The translations under genes were made by a program, and so were the position numbers. This document shows, in pieces, positions 30,225 through 31,114 of a stretch of DNA of 31,114 nucleotides. The DNA comes from Trichosphaerium sp. ATCC 40318 (Eukaryota > Discosea > Flabellinia > Trichosidae), in contig JALMLS010000622.1 in the NCBI GenBank assembly GCA_038496445.1, positions 1 through 31,114 of the forward strand, written 5' to 3'. Numbering within the stretch: position 1 is the first letter of the stretch; each line of letters starts with the position of its first letter. A model generated the notes under the pieces. That model was not told the origin of the DNA, made no database searches, and worked only from the letters and a program-made list of their open reading frames with translations.

Positions 30225-31114
30225 TTACATCATAACACAACGTCTTTTTGTTTTACTAGGCTTAGGTTCTTCCTGTTTTAAACGTTTTGACATCTCCCGC
30301 ACAAGTTGGTGAAAAGCTTCTTCAACGTTAACACTTGTTTTAGATGACGTCTCAAAAAAAGTTTATGTGTTGTGCAAGCTCTTGACCTTCAGATGCTTCC
30401 ACTTTCTCTCTTCTTTGAGATCATTTACCACCAACTAATACAGCACAGTGGTACTCTGGGCCCTTAATCCTATCAACAGAAAGTGAGATGATTGACCTTA
30501 ATCAGTCTCTGAAAAAATTGTTTGAACCACGTGAGTTTTTTGGTATCTTGCTCTGAGCACGTACTCGGTAATAACCTTGAAATACTTTGGTATTTCCTCA
30601 AATGTGCTGCGGTCTATAGTGGAATACATAACAAGATACCCTTCCCCGGAACGGACGCTCTAAAAAACCAAAGTTAAAAACCTTGCTGCTGAAACTCCTT
30701 CCGAAAATGCAAGCACTCTGGAGCTGTATGTGAGCATTGAATTGTAAACGCTTTTTCAGAACTAGCATGCATATTGTTATACATCGTATAGACCATTATG
30801 TACAAGCATAGTTTCGCCCACCCATCCAAGAAAAAATCAAAAAGAAGAAAACGTGTCAAAAAATATTTACCATATCAAGCAGTACAGGAGGCTCCCTCTT
30901 CCTGCTGTATCAAGAATATCCATCACCACTGTATCATCATCTACTTTGACTTGTTTACGGAATCTAAAATGAGTGTGGGTCTTTGTTTTGTCGAAAACCA
31001 GTTAACAAGCCTCAAAATAGCTTAAAACTGTCTAAAACCGCGTACGAATCTTCTATTGTTGGGTTCGTATTCACCAACAAACTGGTCTGTTACCAATCGC
31101 ATCGACAGGCATGA
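30225..31114 (-). pseudogene. Ras-type small GTPase, motif-complete but with about five frame breaks (5' end outside window)
   Basis: Exons (minus): 31114-31046 (partial), 30963-30871, 30659-30565, 30496-30225, with introns whose phases fit. Ras proteins switch signalling pathways on at the membrane when GTP-bound. Seen: switch I 'P-T-I-E-D-S', 'D-I-L-D-T-A-G' and switch II 'E-E-x-x-x-L-L-D-M', 'S-G-E-G-Y-L-V-M-Y-S', the 'L-V-G' strand before NKxD, 'F-F-E-T-S-S-K', 'N-V-E-E-A-F', a Lys-rich tail and the CAAX box C-V-M-M. The frame is broken in switch I (about 31061-31067, one base too many), before switch II (30892-30902), at NKxD (30419-30430), at 30393-30412, and at a 7-base A run (30354-30360) where six fit. 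It keeps its introns, so it is not a processed copy. It is either a recent pseudogene or an assembly with uncorrected indels. Confidence 0.8.

Noticed and set aside
1-31114. Clustered signalling genes as one co-regulated pathway locus
   Set aside because: PI3K, Ras, RGS, CaMK and receptor-like genes are common in protists. Mixed strands and separate promoters give no evidence of co-regulation.

Overview
The window is a stretch of AT-rich nuclear DNA from a eukaryote, most likely a unicellular protist. The evidence is protein-coding genes cut by many short introns (about 27-300 nt), the standard stop codons, a Pol III tRNA-type gene, a tRNA-headed SINE with a poly-A end, a MITE, and eukaryote-only domains (RGS, PI3-kinase, Ras with a CAAX box, villin headpiece, F-box, PA domain with seven membrane spans). 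I cannot name the organism. I rebuilt genes by hand from reading frames, splice dinucleotides and intron phase. Where the exon phases close exactly I trust the models, and open junctions are stated.

Left third (1-12.4 kb) is dense and ordinary in layout. On the minus strand is a 13-exon (partial) repeat protein (2853 to beyond 1). It is divergent from a six-exon lysophosphatidate acyltransferase (3107-4601, +). A 15-exon PI3-kinase-like gene (7591-4872, -) converges on it. A homocysteine S-methyltransferase (9522-8000, -) is divergent from a 13-exon CaMK-type kinase that ends in a villin headpiece (9992-12408, +).

Middle part (12.4-25 kb) is an expanding and decaying family region. A SINE with an 18-bp target-site duplication sits at 12.8-13.1 kb. 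Around it are whole and broken copies of a two-gene pair: an F-box protein with YwqK/MORN-type 'W-Y-x-N-G-Q-L' repeats, and a small multi-membrane-span protein. The intact pair is at 14.45-16.6 kb. An inverted, broken copy lies at 20.0-21.5 kb, a third membrane-gene relic at 21.7-22.3 kb, and a large 19-repeat F-box/MORN gene at 23.3-24.8 kb. Between them are a tRNA-Glu-like gene and a PA-domain seven-span receptor-like gene (17.85-19.96 kb).

Right part (25-31.1 kb) is sparse: a 365-bp MITE with perfect terminal inverted repeats, an RGS-domain gene on the minus strand with possible seven-span exons upstream, and, at the edge, a Ras gene whose motifs are all recognisable but whose frame is broken about five times.

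The features most worth a second look are the kinase-villin headpiece fusion, a kinase intron that contains no AG at all and looks U12-like, the strong excess of the palindrome CACGTG (34 sites, half in introns), the all-phase-2 exon architecture of the first gene, the GTAC-rich donor sites, and the repeated F-box/MORN plus membrane-protein pair. Several genes are signalling genes (PI3K, Ras, RGS, CaMK, receptor-like), but nothing in the sequence shows that they act together.
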